DNA from: Actinoalloteichus hoggarensis
GTDB lineage: Bacteria > Actinomycetota > Actinomycetes > Mycobacteriales > Pseudonocardiaceae
Length of the DNA stretch: 64,000 bases
Reading direction: 5' to 3'
Assembly (NCBI RefSeq): GCF_002234535.1
Contig: NZ_CP022521.1
Coordinates: 2,418,001 to 2,482,000, forward strand
The position numbers and the translations under genes were made by a program. The notes beneath the pieces are model-generated. The model had not been told where the DNA came from. It saw only the letters and a list, made by a program, of their open reading frames with translations, and did no database searches. This document shows, in pieces, positions 37,886 to 49,625 of this stretch; the first letter of the stretch is position 1; every line of letters begins with the position of its first letter.

Positions 37886-39943
37886 GGAGCCTCGTTATCG
37901 CGTAGACGCTTGATGGGCCTCGGCGCGGGCACCGCGGCAGCACTGCTCGCGGCCGCGGCCCCCGGCGCCTCGGCGACACAGCGGCCCGTCGATCCGGCCT
38001 CGCCGAGCGCCGACACCGCGCCGCGGGGCTCGACCGCGCACCTGCCGTCGGCGCCTGCGGCCCGTCCCGCCGCTGGAGGCCTCCGGCCCGTCGGCCTGCC
38101 CGCGGCCGTCGGCGACGACACCCCGACGACGGAACTGACGAAGTTCCTGGACCCGATGCCGATCCCGCCGGTCCTGCGACCCGCCGAAGACGAGTTGACG
38201 ACCATCGTCAAACGGGCCGCGCGGGTGCGACTGCACTCGGAGCTGCCCCCGACCACCGTCTGGACCTACGACGGCCACTTCCCCGGCCCGACCATCGAGG
38301 TGCGCCGGGGTCGTCGCGTGCTGGTGGCCTGGCACAACGGGATCGAGGGCGACTTCCCCGTGACGGCCGTCGACGTGCCGCTGCCCGAGGAGGGGGAGCC
38401 CTCACCCTCGGACCTGCCGGGCCGGGGTGGCGGGACGCCCATTCCACAGGTCACTCGGCTGCCGCCCTGGTCGGTGACGCACCTGCACGGCGGGGTCGTC
38501 GCGGCGGGCAGCGACGGATGGGCCAACAATGCCGCGCTGCCCGGCGAGAGTCAGCTCTGCGAGTACCCGAACCAGCAGCCCGCCGCGATGCTCTGGTACC
38601 ACGACCACGCGATGATGATCACCCGATGGAATGTGTACGCGGGTCTGCTGGGCACCTACCTGATCCGCGACGACGAGGAGGACGCCCTGCGACTCCCGGC
38701 GGGCGATCGGGAGATCCCGCTCCTGATCGCCGACCGCAATCTCGACACCGCGGCGGACGGGTCGCTGACCGGGGCACTCCTGCACAAGACCGTCGCACAG
38801 CGCGCGTTCAGCGGTCCCTTCACCCTGGTCAACGGGGTGATCTGGCCGCACCTGGAGGTGGACGCGGCCTGGTATCGCCTCCGGGTGCTCAACGCCTCCA
38901 ACGCCCGGACCTACCGGCTCCGACTACAGGACGAGGAGGGCGCCCCGATCACGGGCGTGGTCTGGCAGATCGGCACCGACAGCGGCCTGCTGCCCGAACC
39001 GGTGGAGATCCCGCCGGAGGGGCTGATCATGGCGCCCGCCGAGCGGGCCGACCTGCTCGTCGACTTCCGGTCGCTGTGGGGGCGCACGGTGCGGCTGCAC
39101 AACACCAACGGCACCCCGGTCCACCCCGAGGTCATGGAGTTCCGGGTCGGGACGCGGCGCGCCGTCGACCGGTTCCGGCTGCCCGTGACGATCTCTCCGT
39201 CGTACGAACGTCTGCCGGGGCCGCACATCGCCGCGCGAGAACGCATGCTGATCCTCGCCAACGGCCCCTCCGGTCACGGAGAGCTCTGGGAGATGCGGCG
39301 GCTCGACCCGGCGCACGATCGGATCCCGGAGTTCGACGGGGTCACCGTGCACGACGGCTACGTGCAGATACAGGGACGTGACGGCGAGGTGGTCACCTAC
39401 CGACGACTGTGCCGCGTGTTCGAGGACACGGTGAACTGGTTCGTGCGGCACGAGGACTGGGAGGACTGGCACATGCTGAGCCTCGCGGCGCCGACTCACC
39501 CGATGCACCTGCATCTGGTGCGCTTCCAGGCCGTGAGGCGGGATCACTACGTGGTCACCGAGACCAGGCCCGACGCCGACGGCAGACCCGTGGTGGTCGG
39601 CGGCTTCGACGAGAGTCGGGGCGGGACGCTCACCCCGATCCGGTACGAGCGGTCAGGCGACCTGCTCGTCGACGAACGGGGTTGGAAGGACACGATCCGG
39701 GTGGCCAGAGGGGAGGAGGTCACCATCATGGCGCGGTTCGAGGGCTCCACCGGCCAGTACATGTATCACTGCCATCTGCTGGAGCATGAGGACATGGGGA
39801 TGATGCGGCCCTTCGTGGTGGCGCCGGAGCCGGTGGTGACGCTCATGGAGCAGCTCCACGGCGATCACGGACCCGGCGATCACGGACCCGGCGGTCACGG
39901 GTCCGACGATCACACGCGGGGCGGCGGGCCGGGAAGCCGCTGA
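37868..39943 (+). CDS. Multicopper oxidase with Tat signal (secreted paralogue)
   Basis: A 691-residue paralogue of the preceding oxidase. It starts with a twin-arginine signal (SLSRRRLMGLGAGTAAALLA, with the RR near residues 12-14) and a likely AxA cleavage site near residue 36, then an Ala/Pro-rich linker to about residue 85. Copper motifs are VTHLHGGV, LWYHDHAMM, THPMHLHLVRFQ and YHCHLLEHEDMGMMRPF. A 12-residue insertion relative to the paralogue (TETRPDADGRPVV) precedes GGFDESRGGT. The C-terminal tail repeats DHGPG (GDHGPGDHGPGGHGSDDH), a probable metal-binding segment. Folded export with copper loaded in the cytoplasm is implied by the Tat signal. Confidence 0.94.
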   Translation: MDHSSGGASLSRRRLMGLGAGTAAALLAAAAPGASATQRPVDPASPSADTAPRGSTAHLPSAPAARPAAGGLRPVGLPAAVGDDTPTTELTKFLDPMPIPPVLRPAEDELTTIVKRAARVRLHSELPPTTVWTYDGHFPGPTIEVRRGRRVLVAWHNGIEGDFPVTAVDVPLPEEGEPSPSDLPGRGGGTPIPQVTRLPPWSVTHLHGGVVAAGSDGWANNAALPGESQLCEYPNQQPAAMLWYHDHAMMITRWNVYAGLLGTYLIRDDEEDALRLPAGDREIPLLIADRNLDTAADGSLTGALLHKTVAQRAFSGPFTLVNGVIWPHLEVDAAWYRLRVLNASNARTYRLRLQDEEGAPITGVVWQIGTDSGLLPEPVEIPPEGLIMAPAERADLLVDFRSLWGRTVRLHNTNGTPVHPEVMEFRVGTRRAVDRFRLPVTISPSYERLPGPHIAARERMLILANGPSGHGELWEMRRLDPAHDRIPEFDGVTVHDGYVQIQGRDGEVVTYRRLCRVFEDTVNWFVRHEDWEDWHMLSLAAPTHPMHLHLVRFQAVRRDHYVVTETRPDADGRPVVVGGFDESRGGTLTPIRYERSGDLLVDERGWKDTIRVARGEEVTIMARFEGSTGQYMYHCHLLEHEDMGMMRPFVVAPEPVVTLMEQLHGDHGPGDHGPGGHGSDDHTRGGGPGSR

Positions 39944-40030
39944 GCACCGCGTCGGCTCGGCGTCCCTCGACGGCAGGCGTGTCGGGCGCGGCTAGGCCCC
40001 TCGGCTGCCTGCGCACCACCCCACCGGACG

Positions 40031-40066
40031 CCGACAGGCCCGGACCACGAGGTCCGGGCCTGTCGG
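40031..40066. terminator. Bidirectional terminator between the oxidase and acnA
   Basis: A perfect 16-bp stem with a four-base loop (ACGA): arms 40031-40046 and 40051-40066. It lies between the convergent oxidase (+) and aconitase (-) genes, 87 bp past one stop and 14 bp past the other, and can stop transcription in both directions. Confidence 0.9.
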
Positions 40067-40079
40067 GAGCGGAAGACGC

Positions 40080-42911
<2,832 letters not shown>

Positions 42912-43516
42912 GTCCAACAACTCCATCTCGCGACGGCGCACGTCAGTTCGGGGATGACGTCAAGTCTGGCCCAGCACGACGGGCCGTGCTGCTCGACTCT
43001 TCTGGTGGCGTGTCCGGTTCTCTCGTCTCGCCCCGCTCGTCGAGCAGGCCGTCGATCGTCGCGGACACGGCGGCAAGACCAAACAGTACGCTTGTCCTGT
43101 ATTCGGATTCAAGTCGGGGCGTCGATCTCCGCCTGCCGCGACGGAGATCACGGACGATCACCGAGGAGGCGATCGCCGGCGCGGACGGCGTGCCCTCGCC
43201 GAACGCGACGGGCCTGCTCACCTGTGTCTCGGCCGTCGTCGGAGGTTTCCCCGGACGCCCCGCGCAGGCCGCGGCCCGACTCGACTGCCGGTCGGCCGGT
43301 CGAGACGGCGGCGTGCGTCGCCCGTGGAACAGGCGGTGCGCCGTCGGTTCGACGCGAGTCGGTTCGTGGGAGCGCGCCCTCACCCGCGCCGCCCGGCTCG
43401 CGGGACCATCCGGCGACCGTCGCGTTCCCGCCTTGGACAGACCTCGGGCCGGGAACGACGATGCGTTCCCGGCCCGGACATCGCGACCCGCGGGGCGCGG
43501 CGGGGGCGCCGTCGGA
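42912..43516. other. acnA leader and upstream region
   Basis: About 600 bp between the aconitase start and the stop of the next minus-strand gene. Apart from the acnA promoter/operator at 43083-43112, it holds no supported gene. The transcript leader of acnA would be about 150-165 nt. Confidence 0.55.
43083..43112 (-). promoter_or_regulatory. acnA promoter with overlapping AcnR operator
   Basis: Read on the minus strand: TTGAAT (43112-43107), 18 bp, TACTGT (43088-43083). Lying across the spacer and -10 is CAGGACAAGCGTACTG (43099-43084). This fits, at every defined position, the AcnR motif I recall from Corynebacterium, CAGNACnnncGTACTG. A repressor bound here would block RNA polymerase. The site lies about 150-170 bp upstream of the acnA start codon. 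This is the strongest cis-element match in the window outside the riboswitch. Confidence 0.85.
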
Positions 43517-44980
43517 TCAGTAGGTGGAGCTCGCGGACTCGATCAAGAGCGTGACGTCGCCCGGCTCCGTGCTCTCCAGCACCAGCATGAACAGCTCGCC
43601 GAAGGTGCGGATCGGGCTGACGTACCACCGGCCGTCGACCTCGACGGTCGCGGCGCCGGAGTCCAGCACGTTGGTCATCAGCCGCTCGACGAAGGCGATG
43701 GCCTCCGGCGGAAGCTCGCCGCCCAGCTCGGCCTGCAGCTGCCCGGTGATCTCGGACATGCACATCTGGTCGACCTGGCCGCCTTCGACGCTGATGTCGA
43801 CGCAGTCGCCGTTGATGGCGATCGTGGCCTGCTCACCCGGCCGGGTGCCCTCGATGGACACCGATTCGATCATCACGATCGTGCTGCCGTTGGACTCGCG
43901 GGTGCTCGTCTGGAGATCGGTGACGGTGATGTCGGCGGCGCCCATGCCGCCTGCGGGGACCTCCGCCAGCAGCAGCGGTCCGAGGTCGTACAGGACGCCC
44001 ATCTCGTCGGGCGGGGTCATCGCGATGACCCGCTCGACATCACCGGCCATCGCCGCCGCGACGAGCTCCTCCACCGCGGCCTGAGGCGAGTCGGCGCCCA
44101 CGGCCTCGACCGAGGTGTCCGGCCAGGACATCCCCTCTTCGCGCAGGCCGTAGTCGGCGATCGTGTAGAAGAGGCTCGGGTACCAGTCGCCGTCGACCTG
44201 CACGGTGGCGATGCGCAGCGGCTCCTCCAACTGGGCGAAGTCGATCTGCTCGCTCTCACCCGTCGGAAGTCCGTCGGGGAACGCCGCGGCCACGAAGCTG
44301 TCGGTGAGCGGAAGGTCGGCGAGGTCCGAGTTCATGGTGAGCGTGCCTGCCGAGGCCTGCGTGATCACGAGGTCCTCGTTGATGCGCTCCTCGGAGGCCG
44401 TATCGAACTCCAGGCCTTCCAAGGTGGTGCCCCAGCCCTCGATCGACGAGGGATCGGTGCCGGGTTCGAAGATCTCCAGCCGCGTCAGCTCGCCGACGGT
44501 GGCCTCCAGGTAGTCCCTGCTCAGCCGGGCTTCCGCGGGTGCGAGCGTGTCGAAGAGGCCGACGACGTCGTTGCTCCCGGTGGCGGTGAGCAGCCGCGTC
44601 GCCGCATCGGTGGGCGTCTCCCCGCCCGCGGCGTTGACCTCGCCTCGGCCGAAGGCGTACCAGGTGCCGAACGCGGCGCCTGCGACAGCCACCACGGCGA
44701 CGACCGAGCCGACGACCAGACCCGTCTTCTTCTTCGGGGGCGGACCCTGCGGCGGCAGCTGGCCGTAGGGGCCCTGCGGCGGCGGACCGCCGTAAGGGGG
44801 CTGTCCGCCGTGCTGCGGCTGGCCGCCGTAGGGCTGCTGCGGCGCACCGTAGGGCTGCTGCCCGCCGTAGGGCTGCTGCGGGCCGGGCGACGGATAGCCC
44901 GCCGCGCCCGTGCCGGGGTGAACCGGGCCGTTCGGCGGCTGCTGCTCCGGCTGCCAAGGACCGGGGCCGGGGTGGGTCAC
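43517..44980 (-). CDS. Membrane-anchored protein with PYGG-rich N-terminus, function unknown
   Basis: I do not recognise the extracytoplasmic family. The 487-residue chain has a cytoplasmic N-terminal tail of about 80 residues made of Pro, Gly, Gln and Tyr repeats (PYGGQQPYGAPQQPYGGQ), a KKKTG stop, one membrane helix (LVVGSVVAVVAVAGAAFGTW), and an acidic, Thr/Ser-rich exported part of about 380 residues resembling a repeated lipoprotein-like fold (GDWYPSLFYTIADYG; DGRWYVSPIRTFGELFMLVL, two related WY(P/V)S motifs). GTG 44980 has AGGAGG 6 bases upstream and overlaps the preceding gene's stop. It lies next to a cell-wall hydrolase gene. Confidence 0.72.
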   Translation of the reverse strand: MTHPGPGPWQPEQQPPNGPVHPGTGAAGYPSPGPQQPYGGQQPYGAPQQPYGGQPQHGGQPPYGGPPPQGPYGQLPPQGPPPKKKTGLVVGSVVAVVAVAGAAFGTWYAFGRGEVNAAGGETPTDAATRLLTATGSNDVVGLFDTLAPAEARLSRDYLEATVGELTRLEIFEPGTDPSSIEGWGTTLEGLEFDTASEERINEDLVITQASAGTLTMNSDLADLPLTDSFVAAAFPDGLPTGESEQIDFAQLEEPLRIATVQVDGDWYPSLFYTIADYGLREEGMSWPDTSVEAVGADSPQAAVEELVAAAMAGDVERVIAMTPPDEMGVLYDLGPLLLAEVPAGGMGAADITVTDLQTSTRESNGSTIVMIESVSIEGTRPGEQATIAINGDCVDISVEGGQVDQMCMSEITGQLQAELGGELPPEAIAFVERLMTNVLDSGAATVEVDGRWYVSPIRTFGELFMLVLESTEPGDVTLLIESASSTY

Positions 44981-45447
44981 GACGAGCCTCCTGCGTTTCG
45001 TGTCCTCTGCGGACGGCTGCCGAACAGCACGCCGAGCGCGCCGATCAGGGTCAGCGTCACGCCCGCGAGGGTGGTGATCGGGCCGATGCCCGAGATGCCG
45101 ATCAATGCGGTGTTGTCGAGGCCTTGGACGACGGCGACCATGGTCGCCGTTCCCATCGGAAGCGAGAAAATCAGCGCGAACACCGAGGCGGTGACGCGCA
45201 GCCTGATCAGATGCAGCAGGACGCAACTCGCCGCGATCGGGATGAGCAGCGGCCAGGCCCCCAGGATCGTGTCGATGATCGGGGGCGGTTCGAGGAGTCT
45301 GCGGAGCACTCCGATCGTCTGATGGCTGTCTCGATACACCGAGCCCGACCGCAGCCACGGCAGGAAGGTGCCGATCACGGCGATCGTCACTCCTGTCGCC
45401 GTGGTGATCGGCGCGTTGCGGCGCAGCCAGTCCTGCACGCGGTGCAT
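44977..45447 (-). CDS. Small four-helix membrane protein, unknown
   Basis: A 156-residue hydrophobic protein with four membrane segments: ITTATGVTIAVIGTFLPWLR, WPLLIPIAASCVLLHLIRL, ASVFALIFSLPMGTATMVAV and GIGPITTLAGVTLTLIGALG. The end is basic and Ser/Gly-rich. No family recognised; the layout resembles small Trp-rich membrane proteins that begin with an FLPW-type motif. ATG 45447 abuts GAGAGG; GTG 45438 would give ideal spacing and may be the true start. It overlaps the PYGG-rich gene by four bases, so both are likely translated together. A GTCGGTACCGAC palindrome (45455-45466) lies just upstream. Confidence 0.7.
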   Translation of the reverse strand: MHRVQDWLRRNAPITTATGVTIAVIGTFLPWLRSGSVYRDSHQTIGVLRRLLEPPPIIDTILGAWPLLIPIAASCVLLHLIRLRVTASVFALIFSLPMGTATMVAVVQGLDNTALIGISGIGPITTLAGVTLTLIGALGVLFGSRPQRTRNAGGSS

Positions 45448-45684
45448 CCTCTCAGTCGGTACCGACCTGAGTAGTCGGTTAGGGCGAACGGGGGGCGATC
45501 GACATGATTTCGTCACCTTCTGTGAAGTCTGCACCGCTCGTGTGGCTGAAGGTGCGGGAGGAAACGCTGAGGTGAATGGCATCCCGAGTGGCGTGATGGC
45601 ACAGTTCTGACCGGTTACTCCATTCGGCGCAACGTGTCGTCGGAGTGATCGACTCGCGGAACTCGTGCGCGACAGGGGGCGTCG

Positions 45685-47034
45685 GTGGGCAGACGGCGGG
45701 GAACACCACGACGGACGGCGATCGGCTTCGACGTGCCCGCGCGCGGTCGTCGGGCGCTGTCGATCACCGCGATGCTGTTGGCGGCGTCGCTGACGGGAGG
45801 CCTCACCTCCTGGGCGGAGCCGCCCGCCGACCCGGGGGACGCCGCGATCGACGAGGGCAACGCGAAGGTCGAGGGCGCGGCGACCAGGGTCGGCGAGCTG
45901 ACCAGCAGACTGGCCGAGGTCTCGTCGGAGCGAGACCGACTGCTCGCTGAGGTCGAACTCGCCATGGAGGACGCCAATCGGGCGCTGGTCGACCTCGAGA
46001 CGGCGGAGACCGAGGCTCGGCGCGCCGCCGACCTGGCCGGCACGGCCCAGATCGAGGCGGACGCCTCGGCCGAGCACATCGATCGTGTGCGACGGCGGAT
46101 CGACGAATTCGCCGCCGCCAGTCACCAGCAGGGCACCGTGGTGGGGTCGCTGAGCGCCTACTTCGGCGCGGAGAGCCCGGACGAACTGCTGGAGCGGGTG
46201 CAGATGCTCGACGCGATCAGCGGGAGCCATCTCGATCTGCTCGACGAACTGGAACGCGCCCGAACCGACAAGGTCAACAAGGACTCGGCCGCCCGAGCAG
46301 CGCTCGCTGACGCCGAGTCGGAGCAGGTCGCCGCCCGGGAGGCCAAGTCCGCCGCCGACGCCGCCCTCGCCGCGGCGGTGACCGCCGAACAGGCCCAGCA
46401 GACCGAGATCGCCGCCGTCGAGGACGAGCGAGCCGCCGTCGAGGCGGAGCTCGCGTCCGCTCGTTCGGAGGTCGAGGGGCTGGAGGCTCAGCGCACCCGA
46501 TATGAGGAGTGGCAGCAGGAGCAGCAGGCGGCTCTGGACGCGGTGGCGGCCGCCGTGTCGGTGCCTGCCGGCCAGCCCGCGGGCCCGACCGTCGCCTCCG
46601 GGAGCAGCACGTCCCACGCCGTCGAGACGGTGATCGGACGGGCCGTCGCGCAACTCGGCATGCCCTACTCCTGGGGCGGCGGCAACGCACACGGCCCGAC
46701 CCGGGGAGTCCGAGACGGCGGGGTGGCCGACGCCCACGGCGACTACCAGAAGATCGGCTTCGACTGTTCCGGGCTGATGGTGTACGCCTTCGCAGGCGCC
46801 GGAGTGCACCTGCCGAAGTACAGCGGCTACCAGTACGAGTCGGGCCAGCGCGTCGCGCTGGCCCAGATGCGCCGAGGCGACATGATCTTCTGGCAGACGA
46901 GCGGCCGGATTCACCACGTCGCCCTGTACCTCGGCGACGGAATGATGGTGGAGGCGCCGTACTCCGGGAATCAGGTGCGCATCACCCCGGTCCGCTACGG
47001 CGGCATCGCCCCGTACGCGGTGCGGATGTTCTGA
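45685..47034 (+). CDS. Secreted NlpC/P60 peptidoglycan endopeptidase (RipA-like)
   Basis: Cleaves the D-Glu-mDAP bond in peptidoglycan stems, needed for cell separation in relatives. 449 residues: a signal peptide (about 24-45, ALSITAMLLAASLTGGLTSW), a long coiled coil (about 60-285; heptads rich in Ala, Glu and Arg such as RVGELTSRLAEVSSERDRLL), a short linker, and the NlpC/P60 domain with catalytic Cys361 in FDCSGLMVYAF and His411 in IHHVALYLGDG. GTG 45685 has AGGGGG upstream. Position between acnA and moxR matches ripA/ripB (Rv1477/Rv1478). Confidence 0.93.
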   Translation: MGRRRGTPRRTAIGFDVPARGRRALSITAMLLAASLTGGLTSWAEPPADPGDAAIDEGNAKVEGAATRVGELTSRLAEVSSERDRLLAEVELAMEDANRALVDLETAETEARRAADLAGTAQIEADASAEHIDRVRRRIDEFAAASHQQGTVVGSLSAYFGAESPDELLERVQMLDAISGSHLDLLDELERARTDKVNKDSAARAALADAESEQVAAREAKSAADAALAAAVTAEQAQQTEIAAVEDERAAVEAELASARSEVEGLEAQRTRYEEWQQEQQAALDAVAAAVSVPAGQPAGPTVASGSSTSHAVETVIGRAVAQLGMPYSWGGGNAHGPTRGVRDGGVADAHGDYQKIGFDCSGLMVYAFAGAGVHLPKYSGYQYESGQRVALAQMRRGDMIFWQTSGRIHHVALYLGDGMMVEAPYSGNQVRITPVRYGGIAPYAVRMF

Positions 47035-47540
47035 CGGCCGCCGCCGGTCCGCCGTCCGGTCGGAACCCGGCGACACCGCGGCGAGGCGCCGCCCCGCCGT
47101 CGACTCGCCCACGTGCGCCGCCCGGCCCGCACGGCCCGCGGGCGGTGTGCGGGAAGCGGGTGCGATCGCGGCGCGACCGGCACGGAACCGGCCTGGCCGG
47201 GACGGGACGGATCGAGGGCTTCCCGCCGCCCGGCGCGTGCCGCGATACGCGGCCGAGACGTCACGCCTCGGCCATGGGCTCGACTCCTGTCGCCGGGCGG
47301 ACTCCGGTGGTGGGATCGGGCCGCCGCGCTCGGTCGCGCCGTGGACGTCGCTCACGCCCGCGAGCGGACATGGTGCGGGCCTCGGAGGCCGCGGCACCGC
47401 CGAGATCGCCCGCGCCGTCCTGGTTCCCGAGATCACCATGGAGCAGCGCGTCGGTCGGGTCGGGAAGCCGCCGGTGTCCTCGGCGTGGTGCGGCCGATTC
47501 GGCGCGGCCGGTCATCCCGCTGATCGGGCCGCCGGGGTGA
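47035..47540. other. Gene-free convergent region
   Basis: About 500 bp between the NlpC/P60 gene and the LysR gene, which converge on it. No supported frame. Several short GC-rich hairpins can be drawn, but none stands out as a terminator. Confidence 0.5.
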
Positions 47541-48431
47541 TCACTCGGGTGTGGCCGCGCGCAGGGCGTCGACCAGGGCGCGCAGGGCGGCCCCGGTCGC
47601 CGCCGTCTCGCGGACGGCGGCGTAGATCGACCTGATCGGCTCCGGTCTGCGGACTCGGCGCACGACGACCCCCGGATGCCGGTTCCCGAGACCGAGCCGG
47701 GGGATCAGACCGACACCCATGCCTGCGGCGATGAAGCCCTGGGCGGTGGCGTAGTCGTCGCTCTCCACCCCGAAACGCGGGCTGAAGCCCGCGGCCGCGC
47801 AGGCGTCCAGCAGGACGTCGAGGCACAGCCCGGCCTGCTCCGTCCCGACCCAGGACTCGTCGGCGAGGTCGGCGAGATCGAGCACTCGTCTCGCCGCGAG
47901 CGGGTGTCCCTTCGGCAGCACCGCGCGATAGGGGTCATCGTGCAGGGGCACCAGTCGGACGCCGTCTCGGGGACGACGTCCGCCGCTCACGATCACCGCG
48001 AGATCGGCCTCGCCGCGCTCGACGGCGGGCAACGGGTCCTCGGGGTCGGCCAGCGTGAGATCGACCCGGACACCGGGATGCTCGCGGCGCAGGCGGGCGA
48101 GCGCGGGCGGCATCAACGCGACACCCGCCGTGGCGAAGTAGCGCACCGTCAGCCGCGCCGTGCGACCGGTCCGCAGCGCGGCCAACGCCGACTCGGCCTC
48201 GGCCAGGTCCCTGCTGATGACGGCCGCGTGCTCGGTGAGCAGCCTGCCCGCCGCGGTCGGACGGACGCCCCGGCCCACCCGTTCGAGCAGCGGGATGCCC
48301 GCCTCGCGCTCCAAGGTCGCCACCTGCTGACTCACCGCGGACGGCGTGTAGCCGAGGTTGGTCGCCGCCTCGGTCATCGATCCGCTGGTGACCACCGCAC
48401 GCAGGACCAGCATTCGCCGCACATCAAGCAT
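47541..48431 (-). CDS. LysR-family transcriptional regulator
   Basis: A 296-residue LysR protein: N-terminal winged HTH (RMLVLRAVVTSGSMTEAATN then LGYTPSAVSQQVATLEREAG, residues 6-45), linker helix, and an effector-binding domain with GEADLAVIVSG and DDYATAQGFIAAGMGVGLIP. ATG 48431 lacks a clear Shine-Dalgarno. It is divergent from an EamA transporter gene 153 bp away, the usual layout in which the regulator controls its neighbour; the ligand is probably the exported compound (inference). Confidence 0.92.
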   Translation of the reverse strand: MLDVRRMLVLRAVVTSGSMTEAATNLGYTPSAVSQQVATLEREAGIPLLERVGRGVRPTAAGRLLTEHAAVISRDLAEAESALAALRTGRTARLTVRYFATAGVALMPPALARLRREHPGVRVDLTLADPEDPLPAVERGEADLAVIVSGGRRPRDGVRLVPLHDDPYRAVLPKGHPLAARRVLDLADLADESWVGTEQAGLCLDVLLDACAAAGFSPRFGVESDDYATAQGFIAAGMGVGLIPRLGLGNRHPGVVVRRVRRPEPIRSIYAAVRETAATGAALRALVDALRAATPE

Positions 48432-48584
48432 GAAGGACAGCTTAACGATGAGTGCAGGTCTTTTCGCTTGTCCTGTCGATTCGGCGGCCGCATCGTCGGT
48501 ACCGCGACGCACGAAGGAGCGGCGAACGAACCCGGCGACGGCCGGCGGACACGCGGCGGCGAACGACGGACGAGGGAGACGATC

Positions 48585-49625
48585 ATGTTCGACAGGACCG
48601 GCGGGCCCGCGGGCATGGCGAGGATGGGCATCCTGGCCCTGCTGTGGGGATCGACCTTCCTGTGGATCTCGGTGGCGCTGACGGGGCTCTCGCCGGTCCA
48701 GGTCACCTTCGTTCGCTGTGTGCTCGGCACGGCCGTCGTGCTCGTCTGGTGTGCCGTCGCCCGCCTTCGACTGCCTCGGGGCGGTGCGGTCTGGCGTCAC
48801 CTCCTGGTGGCCGCCTTCTTCTGCAACGCCCTGCCGTTCGCCATGTTCAGCTTCGGACAGCAGACCGTCGACTCCGGGGTCGCGGGCGTCCTCAACGCCA
48901 CGACGCCGCTGTGGTCGCTGGTGCTCGGCATCGTGCTCGGCACGGAACGCGACCTCCGGCCGGTCCGACTGGGGGGACTGCTGGTCGGTTTCGTCGGTGT
49001 CCTGCTGATGTTCGCCCCGTGGCAGCAGAGCGGGGTCGTCAGCTGGGGATCGCTCGCCATCCTCGTGGCGGCGGCCTCCTACGCCGTCGGCTTCGTGTAC
49101 ATGGGGCGTCACCTCGTCGGCAGAGGCACGCCCGCCGTCGCACTCGCGGCCGCGCAACTCCTGCTCACCACGGGGTTGATCGCGCTGACCCTCCCGGCGG
49201 GCGGCGTGGCGACCGTCCACCTGAGCTCCGGGGTCCTGCTCGCCGCCCTCGTACTCGGGGTGTGCTGCACGGGAGTGACCTTCGCGCTGACCTACCGGAT
49301 GATCGCCGACGAGGGAGCGACCAACACCGCCGCCGTGGGATATCTGCTGCCGGTCGTCTCCGTCGTCCTGGGGATGGTCGTGCTCGGCGAGGAACCGGGC
49401 CTGCGTGTCGTCGCGGGGATGGTCGTCGTGCTCATCGGCCTCGGGATGGTCCGCCGTCGGGCCGCCCGGCCGCCGTCCGACGTGGGCAGCCAGGCGGCAG
49501 GCACGGCGCGGGGCGCGGACGAGGGCGCAGGCATGGCGGTGGGCTCGGAGCAGACGGGCGCGGAGCAGACGGGCGCGGCGGCGGACTCGGCGCCCGCGCC
49601 GGCGGCGCCCGCCCGTTGCCGCTGA
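48585..49625 (+). CDS. EamA/DMT-family transporter (RhaT-like), probable exporter
   Basis: A 346-residue drug/metabolite transporter with ten hydrophobic helices arranged as two EamA repeats: first repeat GILALLWGSTFLWISVAL to RLGGLLVGFVGVLLMF, second from SWGSLAILVAAASYAVGFVY to EPGLRVVAGMVVVLIGLG. The conserved GSTFL and EEP motifs are present. After the last helix there is an unusual 60-residue soluble tail rich in Ala, Gly and Glu with the duplicated element EQTGAEQTGA. ATG 48585 has GAGGGAG about 8 bases upstream. Divergent from the LysR gene. Confidence 0.92.
   Translation: MFDRTGGPAGMARMGILALLWGSTFLWISVALTGLSPVQVTFVRCVLGTAVVLVWCAVARLRLPRGGAVWRHLLVAAFFCNALPFAMFSFGQQTVDSGVAGVLNATTPLWSLVLGIVLGTERDLRPVRLGGLLVGFVGVLLMFAPWQQSGVVSWGSLAILVAAASYAVGFVYMGRHLVGRGTPAVALAAAQLLLTTGLIALTLPAGGVATVHLSSGVLLAALVLGVCCTGVTFALTYRMIADEGATNTAAVGYLLPVVSVVLGMVVLGEEPGLRVVAGMVVVLIGLGMVRRRAARPPSDVGSQAAGTARGADEGAGMAVGSEQTGAEQTGAAADSAPAPAAPARCR

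Noticed and set aside
45448-45684. Possible c-di-AMP (ydaO) riboswitch before the cell-wall hydrolase
   Set aside because: Such riboswitches often precede actinomycete NlpC/P60 genes, but the conserved core elements could not be found; only a GTCGGTACCGAC palindrome is present.
44977-47439. An 820-codon minus-strand frame across the NlpC/P60 gene
   Set aside because: Only its last 156 codons are a real membrane protein. The rest is antisense to the endopeptidase, which has a clear catalytic domain on the plus strand.
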